21,492 nt of DNA, taken from contig CALSCR010004152.1 in the NCBI GenBank assembly GCA_943704495.1, positions 1 through 21,492 on the forward strand, written 5' to 3'. The stretch comes from Pigoraptor chileana (lineage: Eukaryota > Opisthokonta > Filasterea). The position numbers were made by a program, and so were the translations under genes. Positions 1 through 8,001 of this stretch are shown piece by piece (position 1 is the stretch's first letter; each line of letters begins with the position of its first letter). The notes under the pieces were generated by a model. That model was not told the DNA's origin. It made no database searches and saw only the letters and a program-made list of their open reading frames with translations.

Positions 1-369
1 TTGGCGTCACACGAACTGCCATCTCTCGTCGTACTGAACGGCTGCTTCACAGCGTCTGCGGCCAAAGAGCTAAACGCGACGTTCGTTATCGCCAACGAAG
101 AGAAGGTGGCCATCCACGATGCGGAAGCATTCGGCAAGTTGTTTTTGAGGGCGCTTGCGAACGACAAGTCCGGAAACAAGAAACCGTGGAAGGAAGAGGC
201 GCTCGTGTCCCAGGCGTGCAACTATGCCAATCTCACCGTGCGCGACGGACAAACAAGTGCGAACGCTTCTGGCCAGCATGCCGGCAGTGTGAACGTCCCC
301 AGTCACACAATCGACGACGACGCCTCTACGGACGTGCACGTGATCGTGTCCGGATATTCATGTGAGTAA
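1..369 (+). CDS. CHAT/caspase-like domain protein, C-terminal fragment (partial at window edge)
   Basis: The frame is open from the first base to TAA at 367-369, so only the C-terminal 122 residues are seen and the true start lies outside. Residues 9-15 (LVVLNGC) followed by T17, then FVIANEEKV at 28-36 and AEAFGKLFLRAL at 41-52, resemble the end of a CHAT (caspase-like) peptidase domain. In that family a strand ending in a Cys is followed by a small loop, a Vis/Via-type strand and a helix with an aFa..F...L pattern. The last 50 residues are polar, low in hydrophobics and end in SGYSCE. The family call rests on a short pattern and is tentative. The Cys at 15 would be the candidate nucleophile. 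The stop lies inside the string GTGAGTAAG, which also reads as a strong splice-donor consensus, so an exon end is possible. Confidence 0.4.
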   Translation: MASHELPSLVVLNGCFTASAAKELNATFVIANEEKVAIHDAEAFGKLFLRALANDKSGNKKPWKEEALVSQACNYANLTVRDGQTSANASGQHAGSVNVPSHTIDDDASTDVHVIVSGYSCE

Positions 370-407
370 GCAGCCTTGACGTGTCATTGGTTGATTCCTT
401 TCCGATA

Positions 408-470
408 CGAGCCGGTCACCCTGATAGTCACTAGCTGAGCATTAGTCAGTCACTGCTCTGGTCCGGCTCG
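408..470. other. Perfect 8-bp inverted repeat (possible stem-loop)
   Basis: Arms CGAGCCGG (408-415) and CCGGCTCG (463-470) are perfect complements, separated by 47 bases that themselves contain repeated GTCAC and AGTCA words. It lies about 40 bases after the first reading frame ends and before the membrane-protein gene. It could be a terminator-like structure or a binding site; the sequence alone does not decide. Confidence 0.35.
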
Positions 471-624
471 TCTGCTTTGGCCATGATCTGGCAACAGGTT
501 GCACCTATCTCACGAGTAGTCTCTTTGACGGTCACATATCGGCATGGTGTTCCTGTCGATTGCCGCGTCTTACTTATTACAAGTGCCCTCACTAATTTCA
601 CCTCCTCTATAACGCGACGGCGCC

Positions 625-879
625 ATGATCTTCCCCGCAGTCTTCACCTTGCACACACCGAAGCCCCACAAGCGCCGTTGCACGCCAACCTGCGGATGCA
701 TGACAGTTCTTTCCATCGTCCTATTCTTTGTAGTTGTGGCCATTGTCCTGTTCGTCTTGTACGAACAAGGAGTGTTTACACCACACGACGGCACCCTGGA
801 TTACCTCACCTCGATGACGACACACTATAATTACCCAGATTACACGTGGCCGGCGTTCAACATTACGTCGCCGCTTTAG
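625..879 (+). CDS. Small single-pass membrane protein, function unknown
   Basis: This 84-residue frame starts at ATG in the context GGCGCCATGA. Residues 13-18 (KPHKRR) are strongly basic. They are followed by a Cys cluster (C19, C23, C25) and a very hydrophobic segment at about 26-46 (MTVLSIVLFFVVVAIVLFVLY). By the positive-inside rule the N-terminus should face the cytosol, leaving a tail of about 38 residues rich in Tyr and Pro with one N-glycosylation sequon (NIT, 79-81). No family is recognised. Small proteins of this form are common in envelopes or inner membranes of large DNA viruses, which is only an analogy. An overlapping frame from 477 is judged a shadow. Confidence 0.6.
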   Translation: MIFPAVFTLHTPKPHKRRCTPTCGCMTVLSIVLFFVVVAIVLFVLYEQGVFTPHDGTLDYLTSMTTHYNYPDYTWPAFNITSPL

Positions 880-957
880 CTTTTCACTTTGTGTTTTTCG
901 TTTCGCATTCGAATACACATTGACACGCTTCGCAGAGGTCGGCTTGTATCGCCAACT

Positions 958-1270
958 CCCCCCCCCCCTAATGGTAGTCCCATTATCAGTTTATGTGACG
1001 TGACCACTTAAGAGTATATAGACATAAAAAGGCTCTCGCGAATGATCCCGCAGGCTTGCTCGCTCTTGAAATTTCTTTCCCGCCTTTCCGTACCGAGAGC
1101 TCACCCAATCAGATTGTCTCCCCCCGATCACCCTGACGTCATCGTAACGTAGGTCCCGTATCCCCATCGAGGCCACCGAGCAGCAAGCTTAGCTGAGTGT
1201 CGACTGGCAGGTATCACCTTGTTGAATTTGGAAACTGAATTTTCAAAACAACAGTTATAAAAAGGGGAAG
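958..1270 (+). promoter_or_regulatory. Promoter-like cluster (TATA, CCAAT and CRE motifs) without an intact gene
   Basis: After an 11-base C run (958-968) there are TATATA (1015-1020), ATAAAAAGG (1024-1032), CCAAT (1105-1109), the perfect palindrome TGACGTCA (1134-1141, the CRE/ATF consensus) and TATAAAAAGG (1256-1265). The last TATA-like box sits some 55-60 bases before the first unit of the tandem array. No convincing protein starts downstream. The motifs are visible in the sequence; promoter activity is inference. A similar ATAAAAAAG string occurs about 70 bases upstream of the HMG-box gene. Confidence 0.35.
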
Positions 1271-1319
1271 TCGGAAGGGTGGAGCTCATGGGACGACGTT
1301 TCCACTCTTTTTTGCGCAC

Positions 1320-2300
1320 AAGCAACTGAATATGATCCCCAGACAAATCGTTTTTTCGCACGGAATATGATCCCCCCCATGGCCAACAATGTTTCTCGCT
1401 TTCAACCCCCGCTTTTGTGCTCTGGCAGTCGTGCTCACCAGACTCCGTTTCTCGCTTTCAAACCATTTTTGTGCAAGGGCAGTATGATCCCAAGACCCCG
1501 CCTCTGGCTTTTAACGGTTTTTGCGCACGGGCAATCTGCTCCCCAGACCCAATCTCTCGTTTTCAACACGTTTTTTTTCTTCAATGGGCAGTGATCTCCA
1601 AACCCAGTCTCTCACTTAGCTTCCAAACCGTGTTTGCGGGGCACTATGATCCCCTGACCACGTTTTCACTTTCAAACCGTTCTTGCGCATGGGCAGTGTG
1701 ATTCCCAGACTCCGTTTCTCGCTTTCAAACCATTTTTGTGCAAGCGCAGTATGATCCCCAGACCTACGCCGGTCTATATCTATCGCTTCTTGCGCTTGGG
1801 CAGTTTGATCCCCAGACCAGTCTCTTGCTTTCAACCCGTTCCGGCGCATAGGCAGCGTGATTTTCTGACCAGATTTCTCGCTTCAACCCGCGCTTGCACA
1901 TGGGCAATCTGCCCTGACCACGTTGCTCGGTTTTTAAACAGTTTTTGCGGATAGGCAGTATGGATCTACAGACTCCGTTTCTCGATTTCAACGCGTTTTT
2001 GCGCATGGGTACTATGATCCCCTGACCACGCTTCTCGCTTTCAACCCGTTTTTGCGCATGGGCAGTCTGTTCCGTCTTATGTGGCACGTGTCATGCACCG
2101 CCAATGGTGGATAAATTTAGAAATCCGCAACGGTTGCGGATTATGTTTCTCGCTTCCAAAACTGTTTTTTCGGGCACAGGCCAGTGTGATCCCCAGACCC
2201 AGTTGCTCGCTTTCAAAGCGATTTTGCGCATAGGTAGTATGATCCCCTTCTCGCTTTCAACCCGTTCTTGCACATGGGCAGTCGGATCCCCTGACCACGA
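1320..2300 (-). repeat. Degenerate tandem array, unit about 54 bp, reverse orientation
   Basis: Words such as CTCGCTTTCAA, CCGTTTTTGCGCA, GGGCAGTATGATCCCC and AGACC recur in the same order about every 54 bases, some 15 or more times, with much divergence and small indels. The reverse complement gives GATCATACTGCCC, then TGCGCAAAAAC, then GAAAGCGAGA, which is the same order as the units at 19080-19420 and 19960-20200. This array is therefore an inverted member of the same superfamily. A unique interruption at 2085-2150 carries a perfect palindrome. Open frames here come from the repeat and are not read as genes. Confidence 0.85.
2122..2142. other. Perfect 10-bp-arm palindrome inside the array
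   Basis: AATCCGCAAC (2122-2131) and GTTGCGGATT (2133-2142) are exact reverse complements around a single G. The palindrome lies in the only non-repeat stretch of the surrounding array. Its size and symmetry suit a dimeric protein-binding site or a cruciform, but no partner can be named. Confidence 0.6.
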
Positions 2301-2630
2301 GAGGGTGTGATCGGTGCGGTATTGTCGGCGATGCGTGCTCACGGCAGTCATGCAGGCGTCCAGGAGGAAGGGTGCGCGGCGCTGTGCAACCTGCAGTGAG
2401 AAATGATAACAAAGTGACGATCACACGAGAGGGCGGGATCGGTGCGGTGTTGTCGGCGATGCGTGCGCACGGTCATGCGGGCGTTCAGGAGGAAGGGTGC
2501 TGTGCGTTGTCGATACTTTGCTCGCCGCGATTAATGAACTGAAACAATGCAGAGCGGAGGCGGTTGTAAGGAAGGCTATGGCCACACATGCTACCGACCA
2601 TGCAATGGAAAGGCAAGGATGTTCTCGAAA
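2298..2630 (+). pseudogene. Armadillo (ARM)-type repeat protein remnant, three repeats in three frames
   Basis: Translation from 2298 gives an ARM-like repeat with GAVLSAMRAHG followed by AGVQEEGCAALCNL. A second copy from 2426 has GAVLSAMRAHG and AGVQEEGCCAL. A third, more diverged copy around 2554-2620 has AEAVVRKAMATH and ends near RQGC. ARM repeats are about 42 residues (126 bases). Copies one and two are 128 bases apart, one repeat plus a 2-base shift, so each copy lies in a different frame. The pattern GG(I)xAVxxAM..H..VQE.GC.AL is typical of ARM proteins abundant in stramenopiles and some other protists, where they mediate protein binding. The fragment has no start of its own and runs directly into the next repeat array. 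It is clearly broken; whether it derives from host or virus is unknown. Confidence 0.65.
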
Positions 2631-3130
2631 ACGTTAGTGCGCAAAGACGGATTGAAAGCGACAAACTTAGTCTGGCGATCACACTGCAAGTGCGCAAAAA
2701 CGGTTTAAAAGGGAGAAACTGGGTTGGGGTTTGGGGGATCACACTGCCAGTGCGCAAAAAAAGACGGTTTCAAAGCGGCAAACTTAGTCTGGTGATCACA
2801 CTTGCAAGCGCGCAAAAACAGTTTAAAAGGGAGAGACTGGGTGGGGGGTTCACTGCCCTTGCGCGAAAACGTTTTGAGTGCCAAAAGACTGCTATATTGA
2901 TCATTCTTGCCTTGTGCGAAAAGTTTTTGAGGGAGCCAGTGAGACTGTCTGTCTTGTTCGTTCTGCTCTTGCGCGAAAAGTCTTTGAGAACGAGAGACTG
3001 TCTGTCTTGTTCAGTATGCCCTTGCGCGAAAGGTTTTTGACTTCGTCTTGTTCATTCTGCCCGTGCTCGACAATGGACTTAAAGCGAGACCAATTTGAAA
3101 GCGAGAAACGGAGGATTGCGCACTAGCGGC
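2630..3130 (+). repeat. Degenerate tandem array, forward orientation, 54-60-bp units
   Basis: Units carry GGCGATCACACTG or TCATTCTGCCC, then TGCGC(A)AAAA, then GTTTTTGA or GTTTAAAAGG, then GAGAGACTG. The order matches the array at 16625-18590 and the reverse complement of 1320-2300. The two flanking arrays thus point away from each other with the ARM remnant between them. The ATG-initiated frame of 150 codons starting at 2588 is repeat-derived and not listed as a gene. Confidence 0.8.
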
Positions 3131-3599
3131 AAGAAAAAAAGTCTGCCCGTATGCAAATGAGACTGGGAGACTGCCTATGCTCAAAAAGTTCGATCCCTCT
3201 GATTGTGCTCCTCCACCCAAAATGCAACCTCAAGCAAAAGCGGAATTTCCCCTGCCTAGTGTTGCACACCGGCGCATTCTTGTTTTGCATTTGAACAGAT
3301 TGCTCACAAATTCAGTCATAATGTGCGTTTTCCTCAGCCTGATGCGCCACTCTCAGAACAGTTTGCGCCACTATTTATTGCTACCACTCCAACATGAGAT
3401 AGACAACTGAACCTCATGGAAGGAAAAAATACATCAAAATTCAATTCAAACCAATCCCATAGTAGACAACTTACAGACCACAACTCCAGACAATGATTCC
3501 AACAAACCAGCGTATCTACAACCTATGTCATTATCCCAACATTGGGACTAAGGACCATACTTAGATCACAGAGCGTCAGGGTCCGGGCATGACAGAACA
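3131..3599. other. Stretch with no recognised gene
   Basis: Both strands show only short frames without a recognisable motif. The base composition becomes more A-rich after about 3400. No tandem repeat, tRNA-like fold or clear promoter was seen. Confidence 0.5.
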
Positions 3600-4776
3600 A
3601 TGAAAAAACTCTTTTTTCTATTGATCACAGTTGAAGTGTGCAATGCAGACGGCATCGCCGAGAAGTCTGAAGATACCGCCAAGAATGCCGAAGGCATCGC
3701 GAAGGATGCTGAAGGCATCGCCGCGAAAGCTGTTAGCACCGCCAAGAATGCTGAAGGCATCGCCGCGAATTCAAATGAGCACGTTGACAAGCACAACAAA
3801 GCACAAACAAGCCCAACTTCGCCGAGTTTCAATGGGAAAGGAACCAAGCGGAATTGGACCTGGAAATCGAGGCGTGTAAGTAAGCTGGTCCAGCAATCGC
3901 GGCCAAGATCGTCAATAGCCGCCTCCGTCGTATTCATGAACATGACATCCCAGCCGGCGGAAAACACAGGTGGCATTCATCCATGTTGCGAGGGCAATTA
4001 CTTGCACTGTCATGAACGAGTTGGCAGACTTATGCCAGCCACCAAATGACTTTCCAAGGAAGTTGTCTGATCTGGGCCGTCAGGTCGGAAAGGATGTCAC
4101 TGAACAGTCAACGTTTGTGTCGGTTACAAAACAATTGCTTGACGATGGTGAAGCTGCCAAGGGCAGAGAGAACAAGGTTAGAGCAATGGCGGTGTTCAAC
4201 TTTCAGACAAAGGTCGTTGGCGAAATGAAGAAACATTCGCAGTTTATGGAAACAACTCAAGCCAAACTTGACGAATGGGGGAAACCCATCTCGCCTTTGT
4301 TGTATTCAGCGAGTTGCTAAACCTTCGAGCTGTCAATTACGCTCAGTGGACCGGAACACCGACGTTCACTGGTAACGCGATGTGAAAACGGCCCCGTCTG
4401 CTTGCGCTTCGAGCAGCAACGGGTCAACCCGTTTCTGTCGGAAGAAGACACGCGTGCGTTTGCGACCAAACACGCGAACGAATTCAAACTCATCGTTGAC
4501 ATTGATTTTGCACTTGCAGCAACAACAGTCTCGTAAATGTCGCAACTTGGTTGCACAACCATTACGGCAAGACTTCAGCGATCGCCGTGCTTGAGATGCT
4601 TGATCTCATGTATTTCGCTTAATCGCCAAAACTGTTTGACACTGCATTTCTTTTTAGTACGCCGCTTAGTTCGCAAAGACATCTCGTCTCTTTTTGCGCC
4701 CCTCATCCCGCAACACCCGGCTTCAACTATCGGCACGATATGTTTCATTTCGACAAAAGCAGTCATTCAGAAATAT
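3600..4776 (+). pseudogene. Decayed gene of unknown function with alanine-rich helical repeats
   Basis: The ATG at 3600 opens MKKLFFLLITVEV, which may be a weak signal or anchor, followed by a degenerate repeat built on (K)NAEGIA at residues about 18-60. The repeat is probably helical or coiled coil and is encoded by recurring GCCGAAGGCATCGC-like words. Coding character then shifts frame: from about 3800 a frame with AEFQWERNQAELDLE ends at a stop near 3880. A charged helical stretch resumes at 3970-4320 (LSDLGRQVGKDV, KVRAMAVFNFQTKVVGEMKK). After the stop at 4318-4320 the same frame continues to 4536. A third segment (VATWLHNHYGKTSAIA) then runs in another frame to a stop at 4620. No family is recognised. 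A GTAAGTAAG string at 3876-3884 looks like a splice donor, so introns cannot be fully excluded, but the in-frame stops favour decay. Confidence 0.4.
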
Positions 4777-5006
4777 AAAACATTTGGCATAACGCTCTCA
4801 CTCACTAGTATCATTCAAATCGCTGGTTGTTGCGACAATTTTGCACGTGGAAAAAGGAATGTCTTGTAATCCATATTTTGCAGTGACAATGCGTGACACC
4901 ATGTTTAAAAACGTAGCCAGGTCGTTCTCGTTAGGGTGCGAACCAGATTACGTTGTGTCCCATTGTACATGCGCCATACGTGTATAAATATTGGTCTGAT
5001 CAACTT
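4777..5006. other. Short stretch without a gene
   Basis: Nothing coding was recognised. A TATAAATA string at 4982-4989 precedes the hairpin-ended element and could be a chance TATA-like motif. Confidence 0.4.
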
Positions 5007-5140
5007 GAGCGTGTCCGCCGCTCCCCACGGTGTTCGCAGGGGCCGGGCGCCCGTAAGGGATCCGCTTTCTTGGAGAGTCTTGGAGAGCGTTTAAGTAATC
5101 CTCAATCGAAAACTGAAGTGGGCGCTCTCAAAGAGCGGAT
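5007..5140 (+). repeat. Hairpin-ended dispersed element, copy 1
   Basis: The left end is GAGCG-TGTCCGC-CGCTC (5007-5023), a 5-bp stem, followed by CCACGG. The right end is CGCTCT-CAA-AGAGCG (5123-5137), a perfect 6-bp stem with a 3-base loop, then GATAA. The same two ends bound the elements at 5590-5656 and 13598-13716 with different interiors. This suggests a small non-autonomous mobile or palindromic repeat family. No flanking target duplication is obvious. Confidence 0.6.
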
Positions 5141-5225
5141 AAAACGAGATTTGCGGACAGTCCCTTCGGGCTTCCAGCGAACAAATACGTTTTGAAGCTG
5201 GACGGAAATCACAATACAACGCACT

Positions 5226-5297
5226 GAATTTTCTGCCAATGACTAAATTTTCTGCCGATGACTGAATTTTCTGCCAATGACTGAATTTTCTGCCGAC
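5226..5297 (+). repeat. 18-bp tandem repeat, four units
   Basis: The word GAATTTTCTGCC recurs with an 18-19 base period, alternating AATGACT and GATGACT spacers. The same unit forms a longer array at 11645-11835, and its reverse complement can be seen near 9558-9595 and, more degenerate, at 15186-15425. Confidence 0.8.
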
Positions 5298-5302
5298 TTC
5301 CA

Positions 5303-5653
5303 ATGGGAAAAAAATACAAATACGCGACAGACATAATTGCTCAACGACCGTCGTCGACCATGAGGCTGCCGTTGCCAGTCGGCACTGGTGCAGTCAAGCG
5401 GATGCCAATTCCAATCGGCGGCGTGCCTGTGAGGACCGACGACGTTTTCGACCGATCGTTCTTGATCGCGGCCAACTGCGTGGAGTTCGGCGAACCACAC
5501 TCGCTCGAGCCTATGAGGGCGATTATGCTGCTGCAGGCGAGCTGGCTCAAGTTCCTGATGGACATGGCGGTCGACATCTGGCACGCTTTGAGCGTATCCG
5601 CCGCTCATCGTGGGGTTAGCGCTTTGTGCACAGGGATACGCGCTCTCAAATAG
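5303..5653 (+). CDS. Unidentified coding fragment
   Basis: A 116-codon ATG frame directly follows the 18-bp repeat. Residues about 20-95 have balanced, protein-like composition (for example VFDRSFLIAANCVEFGEP and AIMLLQASWLKFLMDM), better than the overlapping minus-strand frame. The last 20 codons run through the hairpin-ended element at 5590, so the real C-terminus has probably been replaced by repeat insertion. No family is recognised. It may be the remnant of a larger gene. Confidence 0.35.
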   Translation: MGKKYKYATDIIAQRPSSTMRLPLPVGTGAVKRMPIPIGGVPVRTDDVFDRSFLIAANCVEFGEPHSLEPMRAIMLLQASWLKFLMDMAVDIWHALSVSAAHRGVSALCTGIRALK

Positions 5654-5656
5654 AGC
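5590..5656 (+). repeat. Hairpin-ended dispersed element, copy 2 (short form)
   Basis: The left end GAGCG (5590-5594) pairs with CGCTC (5602-5606) and is followed by a CGTGGGG-like word. The right end GCTCT-CAAAT-AGAGC lies at 5642-5656. The interior is only about 35 bases, against about 100 in the other copies. It overlaps the 3' end of the preceding coding fragment. Confidence 0.55.
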
Positions 5657-5689
5657 CTAACGACTGAAACCGTGGTAACTGATTGGGCT

Positions 5690-6690
5690 GCACATATTGC
5701 CCGCGACTTATCACGTAATCATATTGAGCCCGACGCAGTCACTCTCATTGCAGAGCCTGGAGGCATTCAAGCCGCTTTTCCCACATCATAACGGGCAGCT
5801 CCTGTGCACACAAGGGAAGCGGCAACTTCAGTGGGACGCCGCCAACTTGATTAGCTCGACCTACGAGTATTGACTCGCAACACTCACAAGCGCGTCGGCC
5901 TCCCGAGTCCATCATCGTAATTGTGGACGACGAGTTCCACAATATTCCCAGCACGGACGTGACAAACAAGCGCGGTCCACTTTTCCAACTGCTTCAGCTC
6001 CAGACGCCAAAATTTATCTTCCTGTCGGCAACTGAACGCCAAATTCTGACCCGTCTCTCTTTGGCACCGTCACAGTCACGTACGAATGGTATGAGGCAAT
6101 CACAAACGGCTACGAATGCCCCATGGACTTGTTCATTCCAGACACGACCGATGAGTACGCGACACTGGCCGAAATTTTGAAAGACATCAATTTGACGCAA
6201 CCGTCGAAATCAATAGTACCGTGGTCAAGGCAATATACATTGTTCGCAACCTCATAATGAATGGGCACCGCAAGTGTCTCATATATCTGGCAACGATCGA
6301 AAGGCTGCGGAAACGCAGACTGCAATTCAGCTGATTTGCACCTTAATTAAGAAGAGCCTTTGTACAAGCCGGATCGACTGCAACACAACCGCGGCCGAGC
6401 GATCGGACATAATCCGCGCATTTGTATCCACGAACGACCTAGCCATCATTTGCAACGTTCACATTCTTGATGAGAGTATTGACATTTCCCGGTGCTACGT
6501 CAAACTGGCAAGCCCACCAGAAGGCGAAACACAGGTGGAGGCCCGTGGTTGTCGTACCATTCCCATATTTTCGGTCATGAACAGCATAAAATCGAGTCCA
6601 CCATCCCAAACGCTATCCTTAATTATGCGATCCACGCCGTGTACGCATCCAAAAACGATTCTATTGTTTTGCATTTAGAATCACGCACGG
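5690..6690 (+). pseudogene. Superfamily II DNA/RNA helicase remnant
   Basis: Helicase motifs appear in order but in changing frames. Walker B/motif II is read as DDEFHN at about 5923-5940, and motif III as FLSATE at about 6018-6036. A linker segment YEWYEAITNGY with DLFIPDTTDEY follows at about 6087-6160 in another frame. A RecA2 segment with LIMNGHRKCLIYLATIE (6250-6300) comes next, followed by IICNVHILDESIDISRC at about 6445-6495, which matches the motif V region of viral and plasmid SF2 helicases. At least three frame changes and several stops interrupt it. No P-loop (motif I) could be found upstream. In life it would be an ATP-driven nucleic-acid translocase. The HA repeats downstream at 7125-7625 are the natural C-terminal partner, so both probably come from one gene. 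Confidence 0.7.
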
Positions 6691-7120
6691 CACGCAAATC
6701 TCACACCAAAATGCACAAATATCCCGGGAAAAACACAATTCTCGCCGTTTCACTTCGCGCCTTGCACTTGTGGGAACAGCCGCAATTCGAAACACGCGAA
6801 GAAAGCGGCTCATGTATGAATGCCGTAACGAGCGATCGTTCGAGGCGGCGCGGTCAGACATAAGCAGAACATTGTAGCATATCAGATGCAATTCGCCCAA
6901 GCGAAGCGGCTCACGTATGAATGACGAACGACGGAGCGATCGTTCAAGGCGTCAGTCAGACATAATAGCGGATTCGATACTGCCGCCTCGAGCGAAGCGC
7001 ACGCACAAATACCTCCCACATGACAATGCCAAACGACCACACGTCCGATACATGGGTGAAGATGCGTTTTTCGAGCGATTCGGGTGCCATCCTGGTTTGT
7101 TAACAGTCACACACACACAT
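6691..7120 (+). pseudogene. Degenerate linker region with a duplicated 65-bp coding repeat
   Basis: Between the helicase and the HA repeats, a stretch of about 65 bases occurs twice, at about 6803-6870 and 6905-6969 (period 102 bases). It shares AGCGGCTCA, GTATGAATG, AGCGATCGTTC and GTCAGACATAA. One frame of each copy reads as a charged helix of the type RLTYE..NERSFEAARSDI. This is probably the remains of a helical linker in the same helicase gene. No intact frame covers it. Confidence 0.4.
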
Positions 7121-7124
7121 TTAA

Positions 7125-7625
7125 TTGGATCAACGCAATGCAAAGAAGAAAGGGACACTGACTGCCGAACGAATTGCGGCGTTGGAAAAAGTTGACGGGT
7201 GGTGCTGGGAGGTGGCCGACATGTTCCAAGTAAATCTTCAGTCAGTGTCGCAGTTTTACAAGACGGCCGGGGTACCTGGCCAAAGGATAATGCAGCAGAT
7301 CGCGAGGAAAAGAAGCTGGGCCCATGGATCGGCGAATAAACGCAAGGCAAAGAAGAAAGGAACACTGACTGCCGAACGAATTGCGGTGTTGGAATGGCTG
7401 GACGGGTTGGAAGGCGGCCTGTTTCCACTAAACCTTCAGGCGGTGTCTCAGTTTTACAACACGGCCGGCACCGGCCAAGGCATGAATGCAGCAGACGGCG
7501 AGGAAGAGAAAGTGGCTAACTGGATCAACAAACAACGCAATGCAAAGAAGAAAGGTACACTGACTACCGAACGGATTGCGGCATTGGAAGGGCCTGACGG
7601 GTGGTTGTGGGAGGGAAGACAATGA
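7125..7625 (+). CDS. Helicase-associated (HA) domain repeat protein, probably the C-terminal part of a helicase
   Basis: A 166-codon frame ends at TGA 7623-7625. It contains three copies of the HA-domain signature (W)xNxQRNAKKKGTLTxERIAxLE..DGW.W, starting near residues 3, 70 and 135. The repeats are 207 and 195 bases apart, i.e. 69 and 65 residues, the usual HA-domain size, and the frame is kept throughout. Linkers contain NLQxVSQFYxTAG. HA domains are DNA-binding modules found in tandem after SF2 helicase cores in many algae and some bacteria and viruses. The available start is TTG at 7125. Compared with the third repeat, about 7 bases are missing just before it, so the frame to the upstream Trp is lost. 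The frame is therefore probably a still-open tail of the decayed helicase; an independent small gene is less likely. Confidence 0.65.
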   Translation: MDQRNAKKKGTLTAERIAALEKVDGWCWEVADMFQVNLQSVSQFYKTAGVPGQRIMQQIARKRSWAHGSANKRKAKKKGTLTAERIAVLEWLDGLEGGLFPLNLQAVSQFYNTAGTGQGMNAADGEEEKVANWINKQRNAKKKGTLTTERIAALEGPDGWLWEGRQ

Positions 7626-8001
7626 TCGGCGGTCTTGTTAATTTTTAGATTGGGCGAAATCAACACCTCCTCCACCTTCCTCTCTGACAGTTTCAGACTA
7701 CTATCTGGAATTAGCCGTTCTCCGCCCGCACCTTCCATTTGATTGTTCGTTGTCCACACTTTCGCAACGCAACACACTAGCAGAAAACAAACCGTCTGCG
7801 TCTGGTTCAAAGCGCAAAACAGAGGACAGACTGCCATATTGTTAAACGTACACGGTAAGCCAGAAAGCACTGTTGGGGGCCAGACAGATACGCTCGGGAA
7901 AAAATTGAAGAGTAAATTAGCAAGAAATCATAAAAAAGACCGTCTCTTCAACATGTACTACCCTCAATGTCATCCATTGCGACTACTATCAACAATCAAG
8001 A
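7626..8001. promoter_or_regulatory. Upstream region of the HMG-box gene
   Basis: No convincing gene is present. A frame from a TTG at 7743 overlaps the HMG start by 8 bases and is judged spurious. ATAAAAAAGACC at about 7930 resembles the ATAAAAAGG boxes near 1024 and 1257 and may be the TATA element of the HMG gene. The ATG context is AAGAATGG. Confidence 0.35.

Noticed and set aside
477-830. 117-codon frame overlapping the small membrane protein
   Set aside because: Its composition is low-quality (Arg/His/Leu from the other frame's codons) and it has no domain. The 625-879 frame gives a clean transmembrane protein.
2588-3040. 150-codon frame in the second array
   Set aside because: It begins in the ARM remnant and then follows the tandem repeat; the amino-acid pattern only mirrors the DNA repeat.
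7454-7870. Minus-strand 138-codon frame
   Set aside because: It is the antisense of the HA repeats. Plus-strand repeats keep the HA signature and the correct period.
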